Positions 42,535 through 52,150 of a stretch of DNA of 64,000 bases are shown piece after piece. The DNA is from an uncultured Mesonia sp. (GTDB lineage Bacteria; Bacteroidota; Bacteroidia; Flavobacteriales; Flavobacteriaceae): assembly GCA_947499595.1 (NCBI GenBank), contig CANMOY010000001.1, positions 248,001 to 312,000 of the forward strand, read 5' to 3'. Every line of letters starts with the position of its first letter. Position 1 is the first letter of the stretch. Below the pieces are notes generated by a model that worked only from the letters and a program-made list of their open reading frames with translations, did no database searches and was not told the origin of the DNA. A program made the translations under genes and the position numbers.

Positions 42535-44073
42535 ATGTTGGTTAAGGTATTTGGCAGCGCTGTTTTTGGCGTTGAGGCCACCACGGTGGTGGTAGAGGTA
42601 AATGTGGTAAGTGGTATTGGTTATCACCTAGTAGGTTTACCCGATAACGCAATCCGCGAAAGCAGTTTTAGAATTGCCGCCGCTTTACAGAATAACGCTT
42701 ATAAGCTTCCTGGTAAAAAAATTACCATAAATATGGCTCCAGCCGATTTGAGAAAGGAGGGTAGTGCTTATGACTTAACTTTGGCCTTGGGTATATTAGC
42801 CGCCAGTGAACAAATCAAAGCCGATGCAATTGACGAATATTTAATCATGGGAGAACTTTCTTTAGATGGAAGTTTACAGCCCATTAAAGGTGCGCTACCC
42901 ATTGCAATAAAGGCAAAGGAAGAAGGTTTTAAGGGTTTTATTTTGCCTAAACAAAATGCAGCTGAAGCAGCTATTGTAGATGGGTTAGAAGTGTACGGTG
43001 TTGAAAATATTACGCAGGTAATTGAATATTTTGATCAAGCCATTCCTTTAGAGCAGACTATTGTAGATACCAAAAAGCAGTTTTATGAGAGTTTAGAGCA
43101 TCCTGAATTTGATTTTGCTGATGTTAAAGGTCAAGAATCTATAAAGCGTTGTATGGAAATTGCTGCTGCTGGCGGACATAATATTATTTTAATTGGTCCG
43201 CCAGGTTCTGGAAAAACCATGTTAGCCAAACGATTACCTAGTATACTTCCGCCTATGACTTTACATGAGGCTTTAGAAACTACTAAAATTCATTCGGTAG
43301 TAGGTAAAACCAAAAACAGTAGCGGATTAATGGCTCAACGCCCGTTTAGAAGTCCGCATCATACCATTTCAGATGTAGCCCTTGTTGGAGGCGGAAGTTA
43401 TCCGCAGCCTGGAGAGATTTCACTTTCTCATAACGGGGTATTGTTTTTAGATGAATTACCGGAATTTAAACGCACGGTGCTTGAAGTAATGAGACAACCT
43501 TTAGAAGACCGTGAAGTTACCATTTCAAGAGCTCGGTTTACGGTAACTTATCCCTCTAGTTTTATGCTAGTGGCTAGTATGAATCCGAGCCCTGGTGGGT
43601 ATTTCAATGATCCCGATGCTCCTGTAGCTACTTCACCGGCCGAGATGAGTCGGTATTTGAGTAAAATTAGCGGTCCTTTATTAGATCGCATAGACATACA
43701 TATAGAGGTGACGCCTGTTCCTTTTGAAAAACTCAGCGATGAACGACGTGGAGAGCCCAGTACTGCAATACGGAAACGGGTGACCGCTGCGCGTGAAATA
43801 CAGACTCAACGTTTTGAAGAAATTCCTAACATTCACTACAATGCTCAGATGGGCGTAAAGCAAATTAGAGCATTTTGTAAGTTAAAACCAGATAGTAAGG
43901 AATTGCTAAAAACCGCTATGGAAAGGTTAAACTTATCAGCCAGAGCTTATGATCGTATATTAAAAGTTTCACGCACGATTGCCGATTTAGAGCAAAGTGA
44001 AGCCATTCAAAGTCACCATATAAGCGAAGCTATACAATACCGTAGTCTCGATCGTGATGGCTGGTTGGGATAA
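42535..44073 (+). CDS. YifB/ComM-family Mg-chelatase-like AAA+ ATPase
   Basis: 512 aa. The N-terminal ChlI-like domain (FGVEATTVVVEVNVVSGIGYHLVGLPDNAIRES) is followed by an AAA+ module with Walker A GPPGSGKTMLAKRLPSILPPM, Walker B VLFLDELPEF, FRSPHHTISDVALVGGG, and a C-terminal Mg_chelatase_C region NLSARAYDRILKVSRTIADL. ComM is a helicase that speeds branch migration during natural transformation; YifB homologues are widespread also in non-competent bacteria. Length is standard and all motifs are intact. Confidence 0.94.
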   Translation: MLVKVFGSAVFGVEATTVVVEVNVVSGIGYHLVGLPDNAIRESSFRIAAALQNNAYKLPGKKITINMAPADLRKEGSAYDLTLALGILAASEQIKADAIDEYLIMGELSLDGSLQPIKGALPIAIKAKEEGFKGFILPKQNAAEAAIVDGLEVYGVENITQVIEYFDQAIPLEQTIVDTKKQFYESLEHPEFDFADVKGQESIKRCMEIAAAGGHNIILIGPPGSGKTMLAKRLPSILPPMTLHEALETTKIHSVVGKTKNSSGLMAQRPFRSPHHTISDVALVGGGSYPQPGEISLSHNGVLFLDELPEFKRTVLEVMRQPLEDREVTISRARFTVTYPSSFMLVASMNPSPGGYFNDPDAPVATSPAEMSRYLSKISGPLLDRIDIHIEVTPVPFEKLSDERRGEPSTAIRKRVTAAREIQTQRFEEIPNIHYNAQMGVKQIRAFCKLKPDSKELLKTAMERLNLSARAYDRILKVSRTIADLEQSEAIQSHHISEAIQYRSLDRDGWLG

Positions 44074-44173
44074 AAAGATAAGATTAACATATTTTTACAC
44101 TAAAATTGAATACTCCTTAATTATTTAAAAGCGATTTAATTAATATATTTAGACGCCATTTTAATCGTGTACT

Positions 44174-45328
44174 ATGAGAAATTTAATAATAGTTCTATGT
44201 TTACTGTGCTTTGTAGGTTGTAAACAAAAAGAATCTGAATTAACTACTTCTAAGGCTAAAGCCGAATCGATAGAAGACAGTAGTTTGGTAGATGAAATTA
44301 GTGAGAATTTATTACCTGATGAAGTAGTGATTTTAAATGAAAAACAGGCTAATGAACTTTTAAAAATGCCACTAAAATGTGTAGATCAAGAATACCCGAA
44401 TAAATTAAGTCAAACCTTAGGAAGTGAAAGTGATCTTAAAACTCCAAAAGCCTTACATCCTAGTTTTTACGGTTGTTTTGATTGGCATTCCTCGGTACAC
44501 GGGCATTGGAGTATGGTTAGTTTACTTAAGCAATATCCACAAATTAAAAATTCATCGACCGCTCGAGCTTGGTTAAAGACCAATTTAACCAAACAAAATA
44601 TAAAAGAAGAAGTAGCTTATTTTAATAAACCCATTAATAAGACTTATGAACGAACCTACGGTTGGGCTTGGCTATTAAAATTAAGCGAAGAATTATATAC
44701 TTGGGAAGATTCTATCGCTCCTGTTTTACATCAAAATTTAGAGCCATTAACTCAAAAAATCGTACAGAATTATAAGGATTACTTACCCAATTTAAGTTAT
44801 CCTATTCGAGTTGGAGAACATCAAAACACGGCTTTTGGTTTAAGTTTGGCCTACGATTATGCCCTAACCTTGAAAGATGAAGCGCTTCAAAAATTAATTG
44901 AAACTAAAGCTAAGGCCTTTTATTTAAATGATAATACATGTCCGTTAGCCTACGAGCCAAGTGGACACGATTTTTTTTCTCCGTGCTTAATGGAAGTCAA
45001 CCTTATGCAAAAGGTTCTCGAAAAGGAAACTTTTAAGCTGTGGCTGAAAGAATTTATGCCAGAGTTATTAGATAAATCATTTAGTTTAGAACCAGTGAGC
45101 GTAACCGATCGAACCGATGGGAAATTGGTTCATTTAGACGGACTAAATTTTAGCAGGGCTAGTGTTCTCTTTGAATTGGCAAATGCCTACGAAGAATTTG
45201 AGTACCTAAAACCAATTGCAGAAAAGCATTTATCTGCTTCTTTCGATAATATAGCAGGAGACTCTTATGAGGGCGGACATTGGCTGGCGACCTTTGCTTT
45301 ATATGCCATTAATCAAAGAGAGCAATAG
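44174..45328 (+). CDS. DUF2891-family lipoprotein
   Basis: 384 aa with a lipobox at C16 (CLLCFVGC). The mature part matches the DUF2891 family by HPSFYGCFDWHSSVHGHWSMVSLL, YPIRVGEHQNTAFGLSLAYDYA and EPSGHDFFSPCLMEVNLM. The regular helices suggest an alpha/alpha-barrel like glycoside-processing enzymes, but the activity is unknown. It stands alone, with 100 nt before and over 600 nt of non-coding DNA after. Confidence 0.85.
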   Translation: MRNLIIVLCLLCFVGCKQKESELTTSKAKAESIEDSSLVDEISENLLPDEVVILNEKQANELLKMPLKCVDQEYPNKLSQTLGSESDLKTPKALHPSFYGCFDWHSSVHGHWSMVSLLKQYPQIKNSSTARAWLKTNLTKQNIKEEVAYFNKPINKTYERTYGWAWLLKLSEELYTWEDSIAPVLHQNLEPLTQKIVQNYKDYLPNLSYPIRVGEHQNTAFGLSLAYDYALTLKDEALQKLIETKAKAFYLNDNTCPLAYEPSGHDFFSPCLMEVNLMQKVLEKETFKLWLKEFMPELLDKSFSLEPVSVTDRTDGKLVHLDGLNFSRASVLFELANAYEEFEYLKPIAEKHLSASFDNIAGDSYEGGHWLATFALYAINQREQ

Positions 45329-45954
45329 ATAGTATAAATACGCTACTATGGCGGTCTTAAAAAAATTAATCAGAGTAGGGTGGTCTGTTTTAGTTTATAA
45401 TTATTACTAGCAATTTAGTTACTTGATTTTTAAAGGAAACTCACTTATTTAAACAATCTTTTGAACGATTTTTAGTTAAATGATACTTATATAGGTTTCC
45501 AAAAATTATATTTTAAAATATAATTTATCTTCAATGGTTTTTATTTTTTCACTTCTCAATTTAACCTTTTTAGAAAAATTTTTAAAATAAAGAGAATTTA
45601 AATATCAGGTTATAACCATGTCTTTTCTTTTATCGCTAAAAATTTTGTCAAAAATTAGCGCTTATTGAACTTTTTATTCTCTGAGTTTAATTTTTTACCG
45701 TATTTAAACAAATACTTCAATTAATATATCTAATACTCTCAAATACAGAATATTAGGTATAGTATATAGATTTTATCTATATCGTTTTTTTGATTATAAT
45801 TTAGTTCAGATAATTAATAAATAGTATATCTTATTAGCTATCAAATTTTCGATAAGTGCTTATCCAGGTTGTACAAAATGGAGAACAATTTTATTTATAC
45901 CTTTAAAAAAAAAATTCAAAATCCAGGTTAACTTGATAAACCTAATTTAAAACT
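45329..45954. other. AT-rich non-coding gap with palindromes
   Basis: 626 nt with no reading frame I can support and no recognisable RNA. It is the longest gene-free stretch in the window. It holds a perfect 24-nt AT palindrome (45503-45526, centre TTTTAAAA), the palindrome GGTTATAACC (45608-45617) and two copies of ATCCAGGTT near its right end. The strong AT bias makes chance palindromes likely. Confidence 0.4.
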
Positions 45955-47340
45955 TTAAAAAAATAACTTTTTAATTTTTTGTAGCCATTTTTCTTTTTCG
46001 AAATAAGGAGGATAACGAAAAGGCGGGTCCCAATAATTTTTACGAATAACTTTTGACTGTAAATGACTAAAACATTCAAAACTATGTTTGCCGTGATAAT
46101 GACCTAAACCACTATCTCCTACACCCCCAAAGGGTAAGCGGTCGTTAACAAAATGAATCAACACATCGTTTATCACTAAACCGCCCGATAAAAAACTTTC
46201 TCCGATTAACCGAATGTTATCCTTGTTTCGAGAAAAAATGTAACTAGCTAGAGGATTTTTATTCTTTTGAATCACCTTTTTAAGAGAAGCTATTTCTTCA
46301 AAACCTAAAATAGGAAGAATAGGCCCAAAGATTTCTTTATTCAAAATAGGGTGATTATTTGGCGGTTCGTCTACCAATGTTGGCGCAATAAACCGATAGG
46401 TTTTATCATGCTTTCCGCCATAAAGCACTTTTAAGTCTACTAAATAATTTGTAAGCCGGTTAAAATGTTTGTCATTTATAATGTGTGCATAATCACTTGA
46501 TAGTGGATTTAAATCTGGATAAAACTGATTAAGGTGTTTGGTAATCGCTTCAATAAGTTTACCTTTCACTTTTTGCTGTACCAAAATATAATCGGGGGCT
46601 ATACACGTTTGGCCAGCGTTAATAAACTTCCCCCAAACGATACGCTTGGCGCTTAATTCTATATTTGCCGTCTCATCTACGATACACGGATTTTTCCCTC
46701 CTAACTCTAAAACCGTAGGAATAAGACTTTTGGATGCCCTTTGTTGTATAATTTTCCCTACAGAAGTACTTCCAGTAAAAAAAATAAAATCCCACTTAAA
46801 TTGTAAAAGCTCTTGGGCTACCTCTTGGCCACCAAGCACTACTTGAACTTGTGAATTCTTAAACACTTTGGTTACAATTAACGCTAATATTTTTGAAGTA
46901 TGTGTACTATGCTCAGAAGGTTTTAATATTACCCTGTTTCCTGCAGCAATTGCTCCAATAAGCGGATTCATAGCCAATTGGAAAGGGTAATTCCAAGGAG
47001 AGATAATTAATACTTGCCCATAGGCTTTAGGAACAAGCTGAGCACGAGAAGGAAAATTCAACCAACTTGATTTTACCTTCTTAGGTTTCGCCCAATTTTC
47101 AAGATTTTTTATAAAAAGGTTTAGTTCTTTATAAACCACTAAAACTTCGGTAATCATCGTCTCAAAGTATGGTTTATGAAAATCTTTTTTAAGCGCAGTT
47201 ATAATACTAGATTCCTTCTTCTGAATCTCCTTTTTTAAATTTTTTAAAAGCTTTACGCGTTCCTTTACGGAAATTGATTCGTTTCTAGCAATAAGATCGG
47301 ATTGACATTTAAATACTGCTTCTAAATCCTGCTGGTTCAT
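45955..47340 (-). CDS. Aldehyde dehydrogenase family protein (class 3-like)
   Basis: 461 aa, the short class 3/fatty-aldehyde type. Conserved blocks: NPLIGAIAAGNRVILKPSEH, FFTGSTSVGKIIQQRA, catalytic Glu in LELGGKNP, catalytic Cys in GKFINAGQTCIAPDY and KEIFGPILPI, then NDRLPFGGVGDSGLGHYHG. A basic, aromatic C-terminus (KWLQKIKKLFF) could bind membrane, as in fatty-aldehyde dehydrogenases. Likely NAD(P)-dependent oxidation of medium or long aldehydes. It stands 65 nt after the pseudouridine synthase gene on the same strand. Confidence 0.93.
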   Translation of the reverse strand: MNQQDLEAVFKCQSDLIARNESISVKERVKLLKNLKKEIQKKESSIITALKKDFHKPYFETMITEVLVVYKELNLFIKNLENWAKPKKVKSSWLNFPSRAQLVPKAYGQVLIISPWNYPFQLAMNPLIGAIAAGNRVILKPSEHSTHTSKILALIVTKVFKNSQVQVVLGGQEVAQELLQFKWDFIFFTGSTSVGKIIQQRASKSLIPTVLELGGKNPCIVDETANIELSAKRIVWGKFINAGQTCIAPDYILVQQKVKGKLIEAITKHLNQFYPDLNPLSSDYAHIINDKHFNRLTNYLVDLKVLYGGKHDKTYRFIAPTLVDEPPNNHPILNKEIFGPILPILGFEEIASLKKVIQKNKNPLASYIFSRNKDNIRLIGESFLSGGLVINDVLIHFVNDRLPFGGVGDSGLGHYHGKHSFECFSHLQSKVIRKNYWDPPFRYPPYFEKEKWLQKIKKLFF

Positions 47341-47405
47341 AAATGTTATTTTGATTTGTTTTAAAATAACAAATTAAAAAGTAGCAGCTATATTTTTCTA
47401 GCAAT

Positions 47406-48107
47406 TTAACTTAAATGCCGAACGGCGTCCCACAGTGGATCTTCGGGTAGTGGGGCGTCAAAACTAATTCTCTCTTTTTTGACAGGGTGCATAATACTTA
47501 GCGTTTTAGCGTGTAAATGAATGCTGGCATCTTTATTACTTCGATTGAAGCCATATTTTAAATCTCCTTTTATCGGGCAACCCATAGCTGAAAGCTGGCT
47601 CCTTATTTGGTGATGCCTACCGGTTTCCAAATCGATTTCCAATAAATTATAGTGATTTAATTTCTGTAAAAGCCGGTACCTTAATATTGCCTTTTTGCTA
47701 TTGGGTACTTCATTTTTGTGCGCATAAGATTTATTTTGTTTAGGGTTTCTAAGCATATAATGCACCAATTTGCCTGCTGTATTAAGTTCGCCTGGTTTTA
47801 CGATAGCCCAATAAGTTTTTTTATTTTCTTTTTCGGCAAATTGTTTATTAAGCCGTGGTAAAGCTTTGGAGGTTTTGGCAAACAGTACCACTCCAGAAGT
47901 GGGCCGATCTAAACGATGCACCACACCTAAATAAACGTTTCCGGGTTTGTTGTATTTTTTTTTGAGGTAAGTTTTTACAATTTCGCTTAGCGGAATATCT
48001 TGGGTTTTATCGCCTTGTACTAAATCGCCTGCTTTTTTATTAATCACAATAAGGTGATTGTCCTCATAAATAACCTCAAGGTTATCTATTGTCGAATGAT
48101 TTTTCAT
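47406..48107 (-). CDS. RluA-family pseudouridine synthase
   Basis: 233 aa, catalytic domain only, with no S4 RNA-binding domain. The RluA signature GVVHRLDRPTSGVVLFAKTSKA contains the catalytic Asp (HRLDxxTSG). Further family blocks are LVHYMLRNPKQN, LLEIDLETGRHHQIRSQLSAMGCPIKGDLKYG and ISLHA-like IHLHAKTL. Probably modifies rRNA or tRNA uridine; the target cannot be told. It overlaps the SdpI-like gene by 4 nt, forming a panB-sdpI-rluA run. Confidence 0.92.
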   Translation of the reverse strand: MKNHSTIDNLEVIYEDNHLIVINKKAGDLVQGDKTQDIPLSEIVKTYLKKKYNKPGNVYLGVVHRLDRPTSGVVLFAKTSKALPRLNKQFAEKENKKTYWAIVKPGELNTAGKLVHYMLRNPKQNKSYAHKNEVPNSKKAILRYRLLQKLNHYNLLEIDLETGRHHQIRSQLSAMGCPIKGDLKYGFNRSNKDASIHLHAKTLSIMHPVKKERISFDAPLPEDPLWDAVRHLS

Positions 48108-48454
48108 GGCTTTTGCTTTTTAAACTTTTTTTTCAAAGCGTTTTCAACATGGATAATCAAATAAAGAATAGCTGCCAATAAAGCGAATAGGCTCAAAGCT
48201 GTGGCTAAAACCTGTTGTTGTCTTAGCCAAAAATGCCCTAAAATACCAATTATCAATAAAAATAAACCTATTTCTATGCTCCGTTGTGCCGCACTTTTCT
48301 GAGCAAAATCCCAAGCTTCTTGGCTTTTCATAGATCGATTTGTTCTATAGCCGTAAAGCATATTTATTTCTTTAGGTGGCTTATATTTAAGCAGTAAGCC
48401 AACCACCAAGAATATTATGCCTAGCAGCGCATCTAGACTTAAAAATATACTCAT
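48104..48454 (-). CDS. SdpI-family small membrane protein
   Basis: 116 aa with three hydrophobic helices. The segment KPPKEINMLYGYRTNRSMKSQEAWDFAQK between helices 1 and 2 is the SdpI C-terminal domain hallmark (GYRTxRSxxxxxxW). In Bacillus, SdpI gives immunity to the SDP toxin, but most family members have no known toxin partner and none is seen here. It sits 2 nt after panB and overlaps the pseudouridine synthase gene. Confidence 0.85.
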   Translation of the reverse strand: MSIFLSLDALLGIIFLVVGLLLKYKPPKEINMLYGYRTNRSMKSQEAWDFAQKSAAQRSIEIGLFLLIIGILGHFWLRQQQVLATALSLFALLAAILYLIIHVENALKKKFKKQKP

Positions 48455-48456
48455 TT

Positions 48457-49275
48457 TTAATATTGTTCCTCTGCGTTGGGAAAGTCACCAGATTTTACAT
48501 CATCGTTGTATTGCTTGAAAGCCTGTGTCATTTCGGAGTATAAATCGAGATAGCGTCTTAAAAACCTAGGATTAAACTCGTGGGTCATTCCAATCATGTC
48601 ATGAACTACTAAAACTTGACCATCAACTCCCGCACCGGCGCCAATACCAATCACGGGTATTGAAATGCTTTCGGCTACTTCTTTTGCCAATTGAGCGGGT
48701 ACTTTTTCTAAAACGACAGCAAAGCAACCTAGTTTTTCAAGCATTTTTGCATCGCTCTTTAGTTTTTCTGCTTCTGCTTCTTCTTTGGCTCGTACCGTGT
48801 AGGTGCCAAATTTATAGATAGACTGGGGCGTAAGACCCAGGTGTCCCATAACCGGAATACCAGCATTCAAAATTCGTTTAATTGAGTCTTTAACTTCTTT
48901 ACCACCTTCTAATTTTACCGCGTGTCCGCCACTTTCTTTCATAATACGAATAGCCGATCGCAAAGCTTCTTTAGGGTCGCTTTGGTAGCTACCAAAGGGA
49001 AGATCTACCACAACTAGAGACCTATCTATACCGCGAATTACAGATGACGCATGGTAGATCATTTGGTCAAGCGTTATGGGAAGAGTTGTTTCGTGCCCAG
49101 CCATTACATTTGAAGCAGAGTCGCCAACTAAAATAACATCTATTCCTGCGCCATCTACTATTTTTGCCATGGTATAATCGTAGGCGGTTAACATCGATAT
49201 TTTTTCTTTACGTTGTTTCATATCGACCAACGATTTTACCGTTACTCGTTTGTATTGTTTTTTGGCAGTTGACAT
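48457..49275 (-). CDS. panB: 3-methyl-2-oxobutanoate hydroxymethyltransferase
   Basis: 272 aa, first committed enzyme of pantothenate synthesis (ketopantoate from alpha-ketoisovalerate and methylene-tetrahydrofolate). The conserved TIM-barrel blocks are all present: [64 protein letters not shown] and [23 protein letters not shown]. Length equals the family norm. It is first in the run with the SdpI-like and pseudouridine synthase genes and is divergent from the GlmU-like gene. Other pan genes are not in the window. Confidence 0.96.
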   Translation of the reverse strand: MSTAKKQYKRVTVKSLVDMKQRKEKISMLTAYDYTMAKIVDGAGIDVILVGDSASNVMAGHETTLPITLDQMIYHASSVIRGIDRSLVVVDLPFGSYQSDPKEALRSAIRIMKESGGHAVKLEGGKEVKDSIKRILNAGIPVMGHLGLTPQSIYKFGTYTVRAKEEAEAEKLKSDAKMLEKLGCFAVVLEKVPAQLAKEVAESISIPVIGIGAGAGVDGQVLVVHDMIGMTHEFNPRFLRRYLDLYSEMTQAFKQYNDDVKSGDFPNAEEQY

Positions 49276-49421
49276 AAATTAGGTTTAAAATTCTGTGTAA
49301 AAATAAGCAATTAGTTTCCCATGTCCAATAATTGCCTCCCTAAAGAAATAGAGCTTTTATTTTCTAGAATAAATCAATAAAGAGCATTTTTTCTTATTTT
49401 CGTTTTTTAAACACCTGGGTT

Positions 49422-50594
49422 ATGAACTACATATTATTTGATGGCGCTTTTAGAGATCAGCTTTTACCTTTTACTTTTACCAAGCCCGTAGCCGATTTGC
49501 GCATTGGCATTTTAAGCATACGCGAAAAATGGGAGCGATATTTACAAACTACAACCACGACTATTACGCAAGAATATTTAAGCGATAAATGGCCTATGGT
49601 TGAGCTTGAAGAAAATATATTGATTAATGCTGCCTTTTGTCCTTCGCCCAGTTTAGTAGAGCAGGTAAAACAATTAAAGCCAAATGAAGTTTTGGTTCAC
49701 GAAGAAGAATACATCGCTTTTTGGACCAGAGAAGATGAAGAAGTAATTCTAGAAAATCTTAACCCTGTGCATGTCAAAGAAGAGCCTTTATTTATTGCTC
49801 ATACTTGGGATATATTTAAAAAGAATGCAAAAGCTATTACCGAAGATTTTAATTTGTTAACACAGGGCCGTACCTCAGAAAAGATACCGCACAGTGTTTA
49901 CTGCGAAAATCCAGATTTGGTTTTTGTTGAAGAGGGAGCTCAATTGAACAATGCTAGTTTAAATACTAAAGATGGTCCTATTTACATCGGTAAGAATGCC
50001 GAAATAATGGAGAATTCTGCCATAAGGGGACCTTTTGCTTTATGCGAGAATGCCACTGTTAAAATGGGCAGTAAAATCTATGGGGCCACCACTATCGGTC
50101 CGTATTGTAAAGTAGGAGGGGAGGTAAACAATTCGGTAATGATGGGATATTCTAATAAAGGCCACGATGGCTTTTTAGGTAACTCCGTATTGGGTGAATG
50201 GTGCAATTTGGGGGCAGATACCAACAACTCTAACCTTAAGAACAATTATGCCGAGGTGCGCCTATGGGATTATGAAACCGAGCGTTTTGCAAAAACCGGA
50301 TTGCAGTTTTGCGGTTTAATGATGGGTGACCATTCTAAATGTGCGATAAATACCATGTTTAATACAGGAACAGTTGTTGGGGTAAGCAGTAATATTTTTG
50401 GTGCTGGTTTTCCTAGAAACTTTGTTCCTAGTTTTACTTGGGGAGGCAACCAAGGTACCACTACCTACCAAACCAAAAAATCTTTTGAGGTTTGTGAGAT
50501 TGTTATGAAAAGGCGTAATATAACCTTTACGGAAGAAGATCAAGCTATTCTTGAAGCTGTGTTTGAGCAAACCAAAAAATACAGACGCGACTAA
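49422..50594 (+). CDS. GlmU-like sugar-phosphate nucleotidyltransferase/acetyltransferase, Bacteroidota type
   Basis: 390 aa. The divergent nucleotidyltransferase N-terminus starts MNYILFDGAFRDQLLPFTFTKPVADLRIGILSIREKW. A left-handed beta-helix follows from about residue 180 (isoleucine-patch repeats GPIYIGKNAEIMENSAIRGPFALCENATVKMG). It matches the alternative GlmU family of Bacteroidota, thought to make UDP-GlcNAc from glucosamine-1-phosphate for cell-wall and LPS synthesis. It ends with the usual short basic tail and has its own upstream region, divergent from panB. Confidence 0.88.
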   Translation: MNYILFDGAFRDQLLPFTFTKPVADLRIGILSIREKWERYLQTTTTTITQEYLSDKWPMVELEENILINAAFCPSPSLVEQVKQLKPNEVLVHEEEYIAFWTREDEEVILENLNPVHVKEEPLFIAHTWDIFKKNAKAITEDFNLLTQGRTSEKIPHSVYCENPDLVFVEEGAQLNNASLNTKDGPIYIGKNAEIMENSAIRGPFALCENATVKMGSKIYGATTIGPYCKVGGEVNNSVMMGYSNKGHDGFLGNSVLGEWCNLGADTNNSNLKNNYAEVRLWDYETERFAKTGLQFCGLMMGDHSKCAINTMFNTGTVVGVSSNIFGAGFPRNFVPSFTWGGNQGTTTYQTKKSFEVCEIVMKRRNITFTEEDQAILEAVFEQTKKYRRD

Positions 50595-50669
50595 AGCAAA
50601 TTGATCAAAACTAAAGGGCAATGCTTTTATTTCAAGTTATTTGATTTAAAATGGTTGGAATTTGAAGGC

Positions 50670-51143
50670 TCATACAGTAAACTCAATATCTAGAACATCC
50701 CGCAGTCGATGTAGACTTTCTCTAGCCAATATCCGAAAGGCTAAACCTATAAACAGATAGCGAATGAATAGCATCTGCCCTATAGCAACCAAAATTAATA
50801 TGGGCCAATTATTCTCTGGAACAAGTATAAACTCTACGAAAAATCCGACAATGGGTAAAGCGTAAAAGAAATATAAAGCATATTTAAAAAACGGATGTAT
50901 TTTTACCTTAACCGATCCTTCTCTCTCTTTTAATTTACCTGTTAAAACACAAAATGCCCCCCTGCCTATGCTGGAAGATATAAGTTTAAAATGCGTGCTA
51001 CTTACCTCACCGCGAAATGATTTATCGGTGTATTGAGAATATAACCGCTTAGAATATTCTGTTCGTCGGATTAAGCGGTTTACACTTCGCGCTTTTGTAT
51101 CTATTAAACGGAATTGCCGGTAGATTTCGGGAAAAATTTTCAT
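50670..51143 (-). CDS. Unrecognised small membrane protein
   Basis: 157 aa. A basic N-terminal half (KIFPEIYRQFRLIDTKARSVNRLIRRTEYSKRLY) is followed by two hydrophobic segments (about residues 87-105 and 113-135) and a short tail. I do not recognise the family. ATG 51143 is preferred over the TTG one codon upstream. It stands alone between the GlmU-like and VOC genes. Codon use resembles its neighbours, so I take it as a real gene. Confidence 0.65.
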   Translation of the reverse strand: MKIFPEIYRQFRLIDTKARSVNRLIRRTEYSKRLYSQYTDKSFRGEVSSTHFKLISSSIGRGAFCVLTGKLKEREGSVKVKIHPFFKYALYFFYALPIVGFFVEFILVPENNWPILILVAIGQMLFIRYLFIGLAFRILARESLHRLRDVLDIEFTV

Positions 51144-51268
51144 CAAAGACCTATAAAAATAGCCTATATCTTGTAATAAATCTCACAATTTAAAACCACA
51201 AATAAAATAAAGCGGCTAAGTAAGATACGCGATGACAGTACTATTTAAGATTGTTGTTGGTACATCTA

Positions 51269-51718
51269 TTATTTTGTAGTCTCGCCACCCATTGCTGTAA
51301 ACACGTGATCTACGGGCTCCCATAATTCAATTTTATTACCTTCGGCATCCATAATATGTGCAAATTTGCCATAGTCATAACTGGCAATTTCATCTAAAAC
51401 TTGAACGCCATCGGCTTTAAGCTTTTTTATCAAAGCCTCAATATTTTGAACCCGGTAATTGATCATAAACCCTTTTTTTGAAGGGTCAAAGTATTCACTT
51501 CCTTTTTGAAAAGGACTCCACTGTAAATAATTGATTTCGTCTGGTCTATTTGCATTCCTAAATTCAAAACTAGAACCCCATTGGTTAACCTTTAACCCAA
51601 GGTGTTGAGCATACCATTCTTTGGTTTTCTCTGGGTTATCTGAGAAGAAAAAAATACCCCCTATACCGGTTACCTTAGGTTCAAGTTCACTTGAATCTGA
51701 TTTTTTATTTTGGTTCAT
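51269..51718 (-). CDS. VOC-family (glyoxalase/bleomycin-resistance fold) protein
   Basis: 149 aa, one VOC module pair. GIGGIFFFSDNPEKTKEWYAQHLGLKV opens the first beta-alpha-beta unit and NIEALIKKLKADGVQVLDE with HIMDAEGNKIELWEPV closes the second. The Glu of IELWEP is the usual metal-ligand position. Small cytoplasmic enzymes or binding proteins of diverse chemistry; substrate unknown. Its probable -7 element is TATATTTG at 51740-51733 on the minus strand, 14 nt before the ATG. Confidence 0.87.
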   Translation of the reverse strand: MNQNKKSDSSELEPKVTGIGGIFFFSDNPEKTKEWYAQHLGLKVNQWGSSFEFRNANRPDEINYLQWSPFQKGSEYFDPSKKGFMINYRVQNIEALIKKLKADGVQVLDEIASYDYGKFAHIMDAEGNKIELWEPVDHVFTAMGGETTK

Positions 51719-51732
51719 TTTATACTTTTATA

Positions 51733-51740
51733 CAAATATA
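51733..51740 (-). promoter_or_regulatory. -7 promoter element of the VOC gene
   Basis: TATATTTG on the minus strand matches TAnnTTTG, 14 nt upstream of the ATG. No TTG is seen at -33. Confidence 0.45.
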
Positions 51741-51906
51741 CTTTTTTTAACTGCTATAAATAACCTAAAAGTTTACTTTCTCAAATGGTTTAGCTGCTCA
51801 TAAATACTCAAAAGTATCCGTTAAGAAGAAAAAAAATATGCCTAAGCATTCTTTAAAAAAAGGGAGATTTTGAAGGTATAGAATAAACTGCTGAGATTAG
51901 GATAAT

Positions 51907-52014
51907 AAGCACAGCAGTTTGTGATTACAAACACAGCAGTTTGTCTTTACAAGCACAGCAGTTTGTGATTACGAACACAGCAGCTTGTCTTCACAAGCAC
52001 AGCAGCTTTTGTAG
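51907..52014. repeat. 22-bp tandem repeat, five copies
   Basis: Units start at 51907, 51929, 51951, 51973 and 51995; the last is partial. The core is AAGCACAGCAGTTTGT followed by alternating GATTAC or CTTTAC endings, so the true period may be 44 bp. Junctions form small inverted repeats around the loop ACAGCA (ACAAAC...GTTTGT), with AAGC...GCTT in the last unit. The units have no spacers, and 22 is not a multiple of 3. Confidence 0.9.
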
Positions 52015-52150
52015 AATTTCATTTTACTTGGTTACGGACCGCCTTTTTATTTGATTTTAAAATATAATTTGATTTAAATATGTCTAATGAATTTTTATAT
52101 CAGTTGGTAAGTCAATTAATTAAAAACTAAGTAGGTTAATAAAATTTAAA

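Noticed and set aside
48104-48454. SdpI-like gene as part of a toxin-immunity system
   Set aside because: No toxin-like small gene adjoins; the neighbours are panB and a pseudouridine synthase gene, so no immunity role is supported.
51907-52014. CRISPR array
   Set aside because: The 22-bp units are directly adjacent with no unique spacers, and no cas gene is present.
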